A stretch of 64,000 nt of DNA from Eutypa lata (Eukaryota; Ascomycota; Sordariomycetes; Xylariales; Diatrypaceae). Positions 23,024 to 33,517 of this stretch are shown here, piece by piece. The position numbers were made by a program, and so were the translations under genes. The stretch's first letter is position 1; every line of letters begins with the position of its first letter. The notes under the pieces were generated by a model that saw nothing but the letters and a program-made list of their open reading frames with translations, had not been told where the DNA came from and made no database searches. The stretch is from NCBI GenBank assembly GCA_022661535.1, contig JAKULF010000003.1:372001-436000 (forward strand), given 5' to 3'.

Positions 23024-23713
23024 TCAGTCCAGCTCTTCGGCCTCCTCACTCGAATATGGTTCTGGGTCGCCTGGGGCTCTTGCCTGCGATTATTGTTAGT
23101 CATGCCAATCCACATATGGACCGAGTCGGTGCATCTATTGTATATGGGGTGCGACTTACCCTCAAGGCACCAGGGCCGCCCAGCTCCCTTTCCAGTCCAC
23201 CCTCGTATTCTTTAGGATATGACGGCTTGTCCGGGTACACCCTGCCTATTACCCAACAGACCGAAACAAAGGTAGCAATGAATGCACCAATCTGAGCTAG
23301 ACCTTTCCCGGAGGACACCCAGGTATATTCGTGGGTAGAGAAGACGCCTAGGAGATCGTGGTCTTCGTGAACGGGTTCGCCGTAGTTGCGTCGTTCCTGC
23401 TTATCCCACCAGTCTCCATGAGGATCTCGGAATTGGCGCTTGACTCGCGGGGGGTTGATGTGGCCTCCATTCTGTTTTTGACCTCCGTCAGCAAACTACC
23501 TCCTTACGAGAGACTTTCGTTCGCATTGCGGTGCTTAGAGCTCACCTGGTTCGGGTCTTCGGCATCTGTTAGAACCGGTGGGTCGGGATACTTTTCTTCG
23601 AGGATATTCTGGCCCTGCATAGAATGAGGTATGAAGGTGCGTGCCTGGGTAACTGTGAGTCGTCGCGTTGCGGAGCGGAGAGCCGATGCTCTCGCAATTC
23701 GACGGGAAAGCAT
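23024..23713 (-). CDS. NADH:ubiquinone oxidoreductase subunit NDUFB8 (ASHI)
   Basis: Three exons, 23546-23713, 23160-23471 and 23024-23083, give 179 residues. Both introns have GT...AG ends and keep frame. The N-terminus (MLSRRIARASALRSATRR) is rich in Arg/Ser/Ala without acids, as in a mitochondrial presequence. The family core follows: DPHGDWWDKQERRNYGEPVH, then EDHDLLGVFSTHEYTW, and one membrane helix (QIGAFIATFVSVCWVIG). The C-terminus has YPKEYEGGLERELGG and an acidic tail. NDUFB8 is an accessory subunit of the membrane arm of respiratory complex I in the inner mitochondrial membrane. Length fits fungal homologues of about 20 kDa. The gene sits head to head with SWR1, about 590 bases between starts, so the two may share a promoter region. 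Confidence 0.93.
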
Positions 23714-24304
23714 CTGAGGTAATTATGTCAGTAGATATACAGTTAGCATGAACTAGAACAGTCAATTGAACCATACCGTGGGCGATTAATTGCCTGCAAT
23801 GCGATCGAATTGCGATGTGATTTAACTGAGTAGATATATTCAAACCTTGAGGTTATTCGTAGTTAGGTTAATCGAGATCACAGCTGTATCGTCAAATGAC
23901 GAAGTTATGATTGGTGCAGCAGCAGCTGGTGCAGACTGACACCTCAAGATTAAGGCAGTAAAAGTTACATAAAGTTCACAGTGGCTTGCTGTAACGTGGC
24001 TGTGCTCTTAGTCATAGCTCTAGTTTAGTGGTGGGTGCAGGTGGTGTCATTGAAGGCGGAGTGTGGGAGGGAAGATCCACCGCTAAGTATGAAATTTTTG
24101 AATCATCATCTTTTTTTGCTGAGAAAGGACAATTCCACGACAAAATTCATCATAACCATCGACACAGAACTCCAGTCATGGTCAAACTTGGAAATAATAT
24201 TCTTCCATTTATTAACTTTCCGTAGACCTACTTTTTAACTTCTCAAATGGTAGATTCATCGAGTTTAGCCTACCTCTCTCTCCTTCTCACACCCCTGGAC
24301 AGCT
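23714..24304. promoter_or_regulatory. Divergent promoter between NDUFB8 and SWR1
   Basis: The two start codons point away from each other across about 590 bases. The last bases before the SWR1 ATG form a CT-rich tract (cctctctctccttctc), a common fungal core-promoter element. No gene is seen within it. Confidence 0.5.
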
Positions 24305-27300
24305 ATGACGGGTACCGCGTCGACCGAGTCTGAATCCGCGCCTACACACGACACCACCAACAACCCCAATAACTTAGAGCCATTACAACCACCCATCGAT
24401 ATAAGACCACAAAATGACCAAATTCCTACCGATCCGCTCTCATCACCCCCCGACTCTCCTCTATCCGATGTTTCAAAACTTGAAGATTTTCTTAACGGCC
24501 CCTCTCATGACCACAAGGCAGCAAACGTGACACCAACAAAACCTAATACCAACGGCAACCATGCCGAAGAGAGACCTTCTAAGCGGCGTCGAACGAACGA
24601 TAACACACCCCCTCCCAACAAACAACTCCGCCGTCCAAAACCAATATCCCCTCCTTGGAAAAAGATAGAAGCTGAAGGACCTACAACATTTCTCGAAAAT
24701 GGCAAACGCAGATCTGGTAGGACAAATGCCCTCCCAGTGGAGATGCCTCCCCCAGGTCCCAAGAGGAGAACGAGGGGCTCTCTTCAGGGTTCGCAGTCTA
24801 CTCCAACCACTAAGGACAATAAGCGTGCAACTACCAATGGTCATGCGAATGGAACACGTCGACACTCGTCTGCTAGCAAAGTGCCTGCTTCGAAATCATC
24901 AGCACCACCTTCCAAGCAGGCCAGTAAGAAGCCTGTAACTAACGGTACGAGGACCTCGCCTAGAACAAGAAAGCAGTCTCCTCCGCCCATACCTCAAACG
25001 TCGCCGAAACGATCTTTACGGACAAGCCGAAGCACACGAACCTTGCGTGACCGCCAAGAAAGCCCTGCTCCAGGACCAAGACATGGCGCACAAGAGAGTT
25101 CCAATCCGAGAACCAGAATAAAATTCCGAGTGCGACCTACGACAATTCCCGTTGTTCATCCCTCCCAAGTCAACGTATTTCCTGGACAGACGATTGCACG
25201 ACCAAAGATCGGGTCCAACTTCGACCAATATCTTGAACGAGCGCCTAGTATAGATGTTAAGGATGGTGGTTGGCTCGACTCTGCCGATGAAGGGCCCCCA
25301 TATACCCAGGAAATGGCAGAGAAGGATGCCGGAATTATCTTGCAGATCGAGGATGAAGCGCAACCAGGGGGTTTACTTAGTCAAGAGCGGTCGTCCATCT
25401 ATGTTCCAGAGCCTGCTGAAGAGCCACCTCGACAGTGGGCCCATATAGACCACCTCACCAAGCAGATGGCTAACTTCCGCAAGTTAATGCTAATGGAACA
25501 GCAGCGTCACAAGTCTACGGCCAAGCGTCTAGCCGAGGCTTGCCGTGACGAATGGATACGCCGCCAACCCAAATCAGCTGAACAGATCGAGGCCGAGGCT
25601 CGTGCAATGTGGACCGGTCGGTATAGGACTGTTGTCAAAGTGCTGGTGGGGACCTGGGAGAATGTTAAAACAGAGATCAACCGTCGTCGTCTGGAAGAGT
25701 GGGAAGCCGCTGAGCAAAGGCGTGTCAAGGCAGCCTTGAACGAAGCCGTTAATATGTCCGAGATGAAACTTCAAGCCCGGCGTACACATGCCGACTCGGA
25801 ATTACTATCAGATGAGGATGAATCTGACGAAGACATGGACGATAGCGACCAGGATATTTCACCTGATGAAGAGGATGGTTTAAGTTCTGACAATGACTCC
25901 GATTCCGACGTGGGACCCCAGAGAGATGAGGACAATATGTCTTCATCCGATGATGACGATGATGATGCTAAGTCGACGGTATCAGATGAGGGCTTAACGC
26001 AAGACCAGCTACGCCAGAAGTATGCCAACGTTCCCGATCTCCCCCCATCAGAATACCCAGTAAACGGTATCCAATCGGAAGATCCCGGTGAGACGACGGA
26101 CGAGTCGGTCGATATGGATGATGACCTAGGTTCAAGCGACAATGAGATGGCTAGCCAAGAAGACGATGATGGGGAAGAATCTGAAGAGGAAGGTGACGAG
26201 GATCAATCTGGTTTACTTGGTCTTTTATTTGGCAAATCAGAACTAAAGAAATTAAAAGAGGAGGTTACAGAAAATGATGAACCGACGCCTACTGATGATG
26301 TAGAAATGGAGGATGCGGGGCCTACAAAAAATGAGACGACAGCTACAGTCGGTGATGGACAGCTAGCCGGAAACATCGACGCCGATGAAACACACGCGCC
26401 CCCTACCCAGGCATTATCAAATATCAATACTGAGAAGCCGCCCATTCAACATTCGAACCCCCAGAGCTTCGTTCACGATGCGGACGTGTCAAGTAAAAAG
26501 TCAACAGATTCTATATCTCATACTCGACCCCCAACGAACCCCTTAGACGCCGATAAACCCGATGCGCCACCAGCAGCCCCTGGACCACTGCAATTACAGG
26601 ATGTGGAGATGGAAATCATTAATGCTGTTGAACATGCCAAAGATGCTGCCGCACCAGAAACTTCTGCATCGGCAACAGGGCCGGACCCCTCAGCAGTTCT
26701 GAGTGTTGAAGGCACTTCTACACAAACGGACCAGCTTCAAACAAGCCCGGACACGGATGCTGTTACTAGCCCCCCTAGTCGTGATCGAAGTCAGTCCCCA
26801 CGTACATCTGACACCAAACCTTCAGATGTTGATACTGCGCCTACCACAATTAAGTCCCTTACTAGTAGATCAAGTTCACCTCAGTCGCAGGTCCCGAAAA
26901 CAGACGTGCCGTTCTTGCTCCGAGGAAGTCTTCGTGAATATCAACATTATGGCTTGGATTGGCTCGCCGGGTTGTATAAGAACAAGACAAACGGCATCTT
27001 AGCAGATGAAATGGGTCTAGGCAAGACTATTCAGACCATTGCACTATTAGCCCACCTTGCTTGTCAACACGAAGTGTGGGGCCCTCATCTTGTCATCGTC
27101 CCTACAAGCGTCATGCTCAACTGGGAAATGGAGTTCAAGAAATGGTGCCCAGGCTTTAAAGTGTTGTCGTACTATGGAAGTATAGAGGAGCGCAAACGAA
27201 AGCGTCAAGGTTGGAAAACCGATGACATGTGGAACGTTTGCATCACTTCGTACCAGATCGTGCTGCAAGATCAACAAGTCTTCAAACGAAGACAGTGGCA

Positions 27301-29680
27301 TTACATGATCTTGGATGAAGCACACAACATCAAGAACTTCAAGTCAAAGCGCTGGCAGACATTGCTCACCTTCAACACCCAAGCTAGACTTCTCCTTACT
27401 GGTACACCCCTACAAAACAACCTCACGGAACTCTGGTCTCTATTGTTCTTCTTAATGCCATCCGAGAATGGCGTGGGTGGTTTCGCAGACCTGGCGGAGT
27501 TTCAGGATTGGTTCCACAAGCCGGAATCACAGATCTTAGAGAGTGGTAGAGAACAAATGGACGAAGAAGCTCGAGCCATCATTGCGAAGCTTCACAAGGT
27601 GTTGAGGCCGTACTTACTGCGACGACTCAAAGCAGATGTTGAAAAACAGATGCCAGCCAAGTATGAGCATGTTGAGTTCTGCCGACTATCACGACGGCAG
27701 CGAGAGTTGTATGATGGGTTTCTAGCTCGGACTGATACAAGAGAGGCTTTATCGTCGGGGAATTACATATCCGTTATCAACTGTCTCATGCAGCTGCGCA
27801 AAGTCTGCAATCATCCCGATTTGTTTGTCGAGCGGCCAATTATGACCTCATTCCGCCAATCAAGATCGATCGTTTCCGAGTATGCGCCAACCGAGAGCCT
27901 AGTACGAGACAGACTACTCGCCAGGGACCCTATGCAGATCGTTAGCAAAAGCTTTCTCAACTTAGTTCCAACTGAACATGAATCTCTATCAAGAACCGAT
28001 TGCGAACGCATCAGCCAACTCAGTTCACATCGCGCTCTCCTGGATCTACGAGAAACCCAAAGGTTACGCGCCCAGGCCGCTTCTACTAACCTCGATCCTT
28101 CGACCGTAGAGTCTAACATTACCTATTTGGAAAGTGCGGCGCGATGGGGTCGCTTCGAGGAATTGCAACATTGTGTCTACCTCAATGCGCTTCGACGTCA
28201 ACAGCGCCCTATCTACGGCAAACGTCTGACTGATTTCCTCACCCTAGGCATCAACCAGCGACCACACAAGCCGAAGCCGAGAGTTCCGAGACAAGTCATG
28301 AGCTGGTTTGAGGAAGACTCACCCGTTTTACGATCAATGGTACTTACGCTTGATCAACGAGCGACATCCATGAAGAGCACCATATCAAAGTTCGCATGCA
28401 TTACACCAGCTGTAGTCACAAGAGACATGGATCGATTTGTCCTGGGCTCCAAAGGCGTCACAGCATTTAGCGATACGGACCTCACATTATCCGCGCCAGT
28501 ACGCTACGCCCCGTTCATGCCGAGAGAGCCTCCCCTCGACCCATGGCACGAATCACGAATGCGCCTCAGTATCCAATTCCCCGACAGGCGGCTCCTACAA
28601 TACGACTGCGGCAAACTGCAAGCACTAGACCGACTCCTGCGCAAGCTGCAGTCCGGCGGGCACCGCGCCCTCATCTTCACGCAGATGACGAAAGTGCTCG
28701 ACATTCTCGAGCAGTTCCTCAACATCCACGGGCACAAGTACCTGCGGCTCGACGGCGCCACCAAAGTCGAACAGCGCCAGATCCTGACAGACCGCTTCAA
28801 CCACGACACGCGGATCCTGTGCTTCATCTTGTCGACGCGCTCCGGCGGGCTCGGCATCAATCTCACGGGGGCCGACACAGTGGTCTTCTACGACCAGGAC
28901 TGGAACCCCGCCATGGACAAGCAATGCCAGGACCGATGCCACCGCATCGGGCAGACCCGCGACGTGCACATATACCGGCTGGTCAGCGAGCACACGATCG
29001 AGGCCAACATCCTGCGCAAGGCCGGGCAGAAGCAGATGCTCGACGACGTCGTCATCCAGGAGGGCGGCTTCACCACCGACTACTTCACCAAGAAGGCCAT
29101 GCGCGACGCCGCCGCCTCCGCTACCGGTACCTCGGCCGAGGACGACGTCGTCGGCGACGCCATGGATCGCGTCCTCGGCGGCGGTGTCGTCGAATCCACC
29201 GGCGGCCGCGTCCTAGAGCAGGCCGAGGACCGCGAGGACATTGCTGCCGCTCGCGTCGCCGAGCGCGAGATCCAGGAGGACGAGGCCGACTTCGCCGAGA
29301 AGCCCGTGATCCCGAATTTGAATTCGTCGGGCGCCTCATCCGCCACCACGCCCGCCGCGACCAGGGATGCGTCGGCTGCCCCCAGCGGTGGAGCCGGAGG
29401 TGGAGGTACGGGAATCGGACGGTCCAATCTTGGGTTGTATGCCGAAACCGCCGCGACTGCAGATGGGTTGTTGGAGGTTGGCGGTGCAGCAGAGGGTGGT
29501 GGTCAACTCGTGGAGTATAATGCGTATGGGAACCGCATGCGCAATATCGATGAGTTCATGCTCGCTACGATGAAGGCGTTGCTCGAGGGCACGCCGTTGG
29601 AGTTGCCGAGGGATCATAGGAAGAAGAAGGGTGGTGGGAAGGGTAATAAGAAGGGAGGGAAGGATACGAGAAAGCGGTAG
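24305..29680 (+). CDS. SWR1: SWR1-family chromatin remodelling ATPase
   Basis: One uninterrupted exon encodes 1,791 residues. The order of parts is diagnostic: a disordered basic N-terminus, an HSA domain (about 378-492), an acidic stretch (about 500-650), the SNF2 ATPase N-lobe from about 872 with DEMGLGKT at 901-908 and DEAH at 1004-1007, a long insertion, then the helicase C-lobe from about 1455 with HRIGQT at 1546-1551. The large insertion between the lobes marks the SWR1/INO80 class, and the HSA domain plus acidic N-part point to SWR1. In the nucleus SWR1 exchanges H2A-H2B for H2A.Z-H2B at promoters, with actin and Arp subunits bound to HSA. The C-terminus is Gly-rich and ends in a Lys-rich tail. 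Codon use becomes much richer in G/C after about 28540. Confidence 0.97.
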   Translation: MTGTASTESESAPTHDTTNNPNNLEPLQPPIDIRPQNDQIPTDPLSSPPDSPLSDVSKLEDFLNGPSHDHKAANVTPTKPNTNGNHAEERPSKRRRTNDNTPPPNKQLRRPKPISPPWKKIEAEGPTTFLENGKRRSGRTNALPVEMPPPGPKRRTRGSLQGSQSTPTTKDNKRATTNGHANGTRRHSSASKVPASKSSAPPSKQASKKPVTNGTRTSPRTRKQSPPPIPQTSPKRSLRTSRSTRTLRDRQESPAPGPRHGAQESSNPRTRIKFRVRPTTIPVVHPSQVNVFPGQTIARPKIGSNFDQYLERAPSIDVKDGGWLDSADEGPPYTQEMAEKDAGIILQIEDEAQPGGLLSQERSSIYVPEPAEEPPRQWAHIDHLTKQMANFRKLMLMEQQRHKSTAKRLAEACRDEWIRRQPKSAEQIEAEARAMWTGRYRTVVKVLVGTWENVKTEINRRRLEEWEAAEQRRVKAALNEAVNMSEMKLQARRTHADSELLSDEDESDEDMDDSDQDISPDEEDGLSSDNDSDSDVGPQRDEDNMSSSDDDDDDAKSTVSDEGLTQDQLRQKYANVPDLPPSEYPVNGIQSEDPGETTDESVDMDDDLGSSDNEMASQEDDDGEESEEEGDEDQSGLLGLLFGKSELKKLKEEVTENDEPTPTDDVEMEDAGPTKNETTATVGDGQLAGNIDADETHAPPTQALSNINTEKPPIQHSNPQSFVHDADVSSKKSTDSISHTRPPTNPLDADKPDAPPAAPGPLQLQDVEMEIINAVEHAKDAAAPETSASATGPDPSAVLSVEGTSTQTDQLQTSPDTDAVTSPPSRDRSQSPRTSDTKPSDVDTAPTTIKSLTSRSSSPQSQVPKTDVPFLLRGSLREYQHYGLDWLAGLYKNKTNGILADEMGLGKTIQTIALLAHLACQHEVWGPHLVIVPTSVMLNWEMEFKKWCPGFKVLSYYGSIEERKRKRQGWKTDDMWNVCITSYQIVLQDQQVFKRRQWHYMILDEAHNIKNFKSKRWQTLLTFNTQARLLLTGTPLQNNLTELWSLLFFLMPSENGVGGFADLAEFQDWFHKPESQILESGREQMDEEARAIIAKLHKVLRPYLLRRLKADVEKQMPAKYEHVEFCRLSRRQRELYDGFLARTDTREALSSGNYISVINCLMQLRKVCNHPDLFVERPIMTSFRQSRSIVSEYAPTESLVRDRLLARDPMQIVSKSFLNLVPTEHESLSRTDCERISQLSSHRALLDLRETQRLRAQAASTNLDPSTVESNITYLESAARWGRFEELQHCVYLNALRRQQRPIYGKRLTDFLTLGINQRPHKPKPRVPRQVMSWFEEDSPVLRSMVLTLDQRATSMKSTISKFACITPAVVTRDMDRFVLGSKGVTAFSDTDLTLSAPVRYAPFMPREPPLDPWHESRMRLSIQFPDRRLLQYDCGKLQALDRLLRKLQSGGHRALIFTQMTKVLDILEQFLNIHGHKYLRLDGATKVEQRQILTDRFNHDTRILCFILSTRSGGLGINLTGADTVVFYDQDWNPAMDKQCQDRCHRIGQTRDVHIYRLVSEHTIEANILRKAGQKQMLDDVVIQEGGFTTDYFTKKAMRDAAASATGTSAEDDVVGDAMDRVLGGGVVESTGGRVLEQAEDREDIAAARVAEREIQEDEADFAEKPVIPNLNSSGASSATTPAATRDASAAPSGGAGGGGTGIGRSNLGLYAETAATADGLLEVGGAAEGGGQLVEYNAYGNRMRNIDEFMLATMKALLEGTPLELPRDHRKKKGGGKGNKKGGKDTRKR

Positions 29681-30512
29681 TGGTAGCTACTTGGTCCTTG
29701 GTGCGTCACGGGAACGAAGAAACAAATAATAAAGCAAGCAAGCAGAACGATTCACGCAGTTCTTGTAATATAACGTTTCTATACTACATGCCCTACCTAC
29801 CTGCCTGCCTGCCGTCAATGGATGGACAGGCAGAGGAGCGGCTAGCCAGCAACGAGTATGGTGGCTCCATAGTTGGTTGGGTTGTGTTTTTAAAGAGATA
29901 TTCTCGCTCTACTCACTACTCTACTTTATTCTGCTTATTACTTAGTTAGCATTATCATGGCGATATGGTTTTGGTTTGGTTTGGTTTAGTTTGGGGTTCA
30001 GGTTTCTAGGTTTGGGTTTAGCACAAAAAAGAGAGGAAATTCTGGGTTGGGTTCATTTATTGGTTGGTTCATTCGCTGGCTGGTTGCTTGCTTGCTTTGA
30101 TTACCTGGTGAAATCCATGGATCGACGGATGGATGTTCTTAGATGACGGACGATGCATTTTCATTGTTATAAAGACAGACACCGGCAGGTTGGTACGATA
30201 AGAGAAAAGATTATACAGCTGCGTTGATGGGTTATAATTCAAGGTCATGGAATGCCCCTTATCTACTAGTCAAGTGTGAAACATGCATATAACTAGACAT
30301 TGTAAGTCTGAACAGGGGGCGGAGGGGGAAGTGGAGCGTTTTTCTCTAGCTCTTAGCTCTTCATCATAACAACAACACTTGGCTGAATACACAGAGTTGC
30401 TTTTGACACGATCCTTTTGGTCCTTTAGCATTACCGAAATCTCTCTGAAGCTAGCAGTACGTAGAGCCAATACAGTACGTACAAGTAGTCTGACCACCTT
30501 CCCCATATGTCA
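29681..30512. other. Intergenic between two convergent genes
   Basis: No gene is seen. The region holds the 3' ends of SWR1 and of the F-box gene. It has simple repeats: CTAC/CTGC tetranucleotides near 29786-29812 and a GGTTT pentanucleotide run near 29967-29995. Confidence 0.6.
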
Positions 30513-32195
30513 TTACCCGATCAACACATCGATGTCACCTCGCGGGATGCCGGTCCCAGCCTCAGATCCAGCGCGCCAGAATATCCTCTCCGCATTTACT
30601 CGAATATCGAGCTGCGCCGTTGGGCCAACTGCTCTACGGATGTTTCTCTGCACTTCATCCGCTAACGGGAGATTGGCTGTGCCGCCCATCGACTCCCCGT
30701 CTGGTGTTGAATACCTGGCGACACCAAACAACTCCATACTTCGAAACCTAGGCCAGGGGCTCTCCAGAATAGCAGGCAATATATGTTCTAGGAATCGCTT
30801 GTCCACTGGGTATAGCATTTGAAAATCAGTGATTTGAACGTTGGAACAAGCACTGACAGTGAACATATGCTCGCTCACTTGTAGTCCGAGTCCTAGTCTC
30901 TGGAAGTACAGATACACTTGATAGCAAGATATGAAAAGAATGGTATTCCCACTTACTTGGTCGTGTTCCAGCATCAGGGGGCAATAGTGGTCTGCCAGGA
31001 GTACTGCCGCGACGCCAGCCATCAACATCCCTCACACCTGTAATTCCCTGCTGAAATCGAAAATGCTCCAGCGTCTCGGACACGGACCTGATGAGGGTGG
31101 CGAGTTCCTGGTATCGGTCTTCTTCCGCCACCTCGTCCCACGTGTCCCATTGGCCGAGCAAGCCCTCCTCCCGTCCATTCTGGCCCACCGTACCAACGGT
31201 AAGCGTCCGCAAGCGCTGGAGCTTCCCCACGCACGGAAAGAGATGCGAAACCATCGGTCCCGGGCGTCCTATTATTCGCCTTCCGTGACATTCAGTTTTT
31301 AACTTCAGAGGGAGGCTCTGCGGGATATCGTCTACTTCCGCGAATGCATTCAAGTTGTTCAAGTCGAGACCCTCTAGTTGACTTAGATCTCTTTGGGTCA
31401 ATATCGACGTGATCAGAAACCGTGAGGCTATTCCCGATAGTCTGATCGATTTCGCTGCTTTGAAGAGCGGAGGCGGTGGCATGGCTTCTCGTAGGAATGT
31501 ACGACTTTGTGTCTGTGTGTGAGTTCGGATGTTTCAGTTCATGCAAAGGGTCGTGTCATGTCTTACTTGATAAACGCCAAATCGACGGTTTCGACGTGCT
31601 CCATTAGTGAGAAGGCATCCCACAGGACATCTATTATCAAGTCAACAGTTGTTACGCGAGACCTCCAGTGGGGTCAGTTACCATTGCACGCGTTGAAACC
31701 AATGTCCCACATGATTCTCTCTAGTTGCTCCTCGTCGATCTCCCCTCTGCTTAGGCGGTATCTAGCCGGCATGACCTCAACCTCGCGTAACTTGTTCGAG
31801 ATTTCTATTACGGTCCATCGAAGAGTCCGCACATGCTTCGCCAGATCCGGGTTTCGTCGAAAGGTCCTAATTAGGGCCAACTGTTTGGTGTCTAGGGAGT
31901 CATCTCTGGCACCTCGGCGGACGCCCGCCCAATCCGCCGGGACATAGGCCGGAGTACTGTAGATGCTACGTACGTCATTCCCATTATGATTGCTCATGTC
32001 TATAGTACGATAGAGGATCTTGGTCTGTCAAAATAAGATCAGCGACTATGCAGATATAGACTTTACAATTAACACTCGTACACCTTTATGCTGCATGCTC
32101 TGAGAGGTCCTGCATACGCGTGCTAGATCATCTTGTTCGCACAGCTCTAGCACCCGTAGCTGAAGTTCCGGCGGGAGGCGTTCGAATATAGCCAT
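30513..32195 (-). CDS. F-box protein with leucine-rich-like C-terminal part
   Basis: The start at 32195 gives MAIFERLPPELQLRVLELCE, an F-box-like beginning, followed by TKILYRTIDMSNHN, a typical continuation in fungal F-box proteins. Exons on the minus strand are 32082-32195, 31682-32024, 31567-31630, 31038-31504, 30957-30991 and 30513-30899, giving about 469 residues. Most junctions are standard and keep frame. The 46-base intron at 30992-31037 is inferred because the frame must change there; it could instead be a frameshift. The rest has amphipathic leucine-containing stretches (HVETVDLAFIN, QLEGLDLNNLN) like an irregular repeat domain. F-box proteins recruit substrates to SCF ubiquitin ligases through Skp1. 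The target is unknown. A pseudogene is possible if the 46-base intron is not real. Confidence 0.7.
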
Positions 32196-32671
32196 CTCAC
32201 AAGCAATATGACAAGATATCTCTAAGGTCGATGGAGTGGTAAACTGGAGACAAGTATGGTTCCATTGCGGGACTTCGCACAACTTGCACTAAAATATAGA
32301 GCGCCGGCCCCAAATTATCACGTGTTGCCCAATTGATCCATAGAAGTGCCGCATCTACTCTAGTTAGTTAACTGAATATTGGCATTGCTACAATTTGTTC
32401 CTTCATTACGCAAATACACTCCGTCAAACATGGTCTTGATTCCGACATCTCCTCCTACTGTACCTGGTAGGACCAGCTTTAGCTAGTCGTTAATACCCCC
32501 CCCCCCCCCAGAATGCGTTCATCTAAGAGATGCTAAGCATACTTAGCAACCAGGTACTGCATATCCTCCAAGGTCCTATGAACACCAACAATTAGCCACA
32601 AACATAGATATACCAGTTCATCTTACGGTCTGAAAATTAAGAGTTGTGCATAGAAGATGATTGCTAACTGC
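32196..32671. other. Intergenic with a poly(C) run
   Basis: No gene is seen. A homopolymer of C lies near 32498-32509. It covers the promoter of the F-box gene and the region downstream of the fructosamine-kinase-like pseudogene. Confidence 0.55.
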
Positions 32672-33517
32672 TCACCTCAGCCTAGTGTCCCTCGCTGTTG
32701 GAATCCAGTGAGCTGAGTGCGACATGTGGAAGAAAAGACTGTAAAGCCTATTGCGGTCATCCCACTCTTCTTTCGGCTCACTTGGGGGGAAGGAGGTCTT
32801 GTAGTTTTTCCGATATTCTTCATCGAACGGTACGAAGGTGGTCCGCCACATTCCCATCTCGAACTCATTGTGGCCGTAAAATGAGGCCGGGTCATATAGT
32901 ATGGGCTCTCCCGTTGCTTCCCTTGTTCCGATGCTCTTGTGCCACAGATCGCCGTGTACCAGATATGGAATTAGCACCCTTCCATCTGACTACAAAGCTC
33001 CGAGCAACCGGGGAATGACCCGATCCTTGATTGCCATGAAAGCTGTCTCGTACTCAGGGAAGTGCCCATTCGCTTTCATATCCTCATTGTAAAAGATCGT
33101 GATAAGCTTCGTGAAGAATTCGCTCCAGTTCGCGTCCCAGGTGTTTGGTTGAACAATCTTCCCATGCCATGTGGGTACATCGAAGCCAAACAACATGTTT
33201 GGTGATGTTCCATATGTTTTCTTGTGAAGGCTAGACACCAGTCGCGCTGTACCCACTGGGTCGGGACTTTTGGTGGTGAGGTGTAGGAAATCCATGACGA
33301 GAAAGAATGTACCCGCCGTGTTTTGGTATTCGCCCCATCCGTGAGGCTTAGGGCACAGAGTGGGCATAAGAGAGTGCATCTTGTGCAGAGAGTGAAATTC
33401 TCCTTGGAACATAGCTTCTGCTACTTCTGCGTCGCAATCCTTGAGGAAATATTCTCGAGCCATTCCATCGGGCAGTGTGGCATCAACTCGTAGGGTCTGT
33501 GTCCAGCCGGAAGTTCT
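32672..33517 (-). pseudogene. Fructosamine-3-kinase-like (FN3K) gene, broken
   Basis: The minus-strand frame carries clear FN3K-family sequence: MAREYFLKDC, FQGEFHSLHKMHSL, PKPHGWGEY, then LVHGDLWHKSIGT and DPASFYGHNEFEMGMW and EEWDDRNRLYSL. These enzymes phosphorylate sugar adducts on proteins so that the adducts fall off. An in-frame TAG at 32990-32992 sits just before SDGRVLIPYLVHGDLW, where relatives commonly have Gln; CAG to TAG is one C-to-T change. The catalytic Asp in HGDLW is present but the usual Gly-Asn that follows two residues later reads Lys-Ser. The 5' end begins at a TAG acceptor at 33518, and no convincing first exon is found upstream. Stop, missing first exon and altered active site together support a pseudogene. 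Confidence 0.75.

Noticed and set aside
28543..29520. Long Arg-rich open frame overlapping the 3' part of SWR1 on the same strand
   Set aside because: It is a shifted frame through the GC-rich SWR1 segment with extreme Arg/His bias and no protein-like pattern.
29967..29995. GGTTT-type repeat as an internal telomere-like sequence
   Set aside because: The unit is not the TTAGGG telomere repeat and is short and imperfect; it looks like a simple pentanucleotide repeat.
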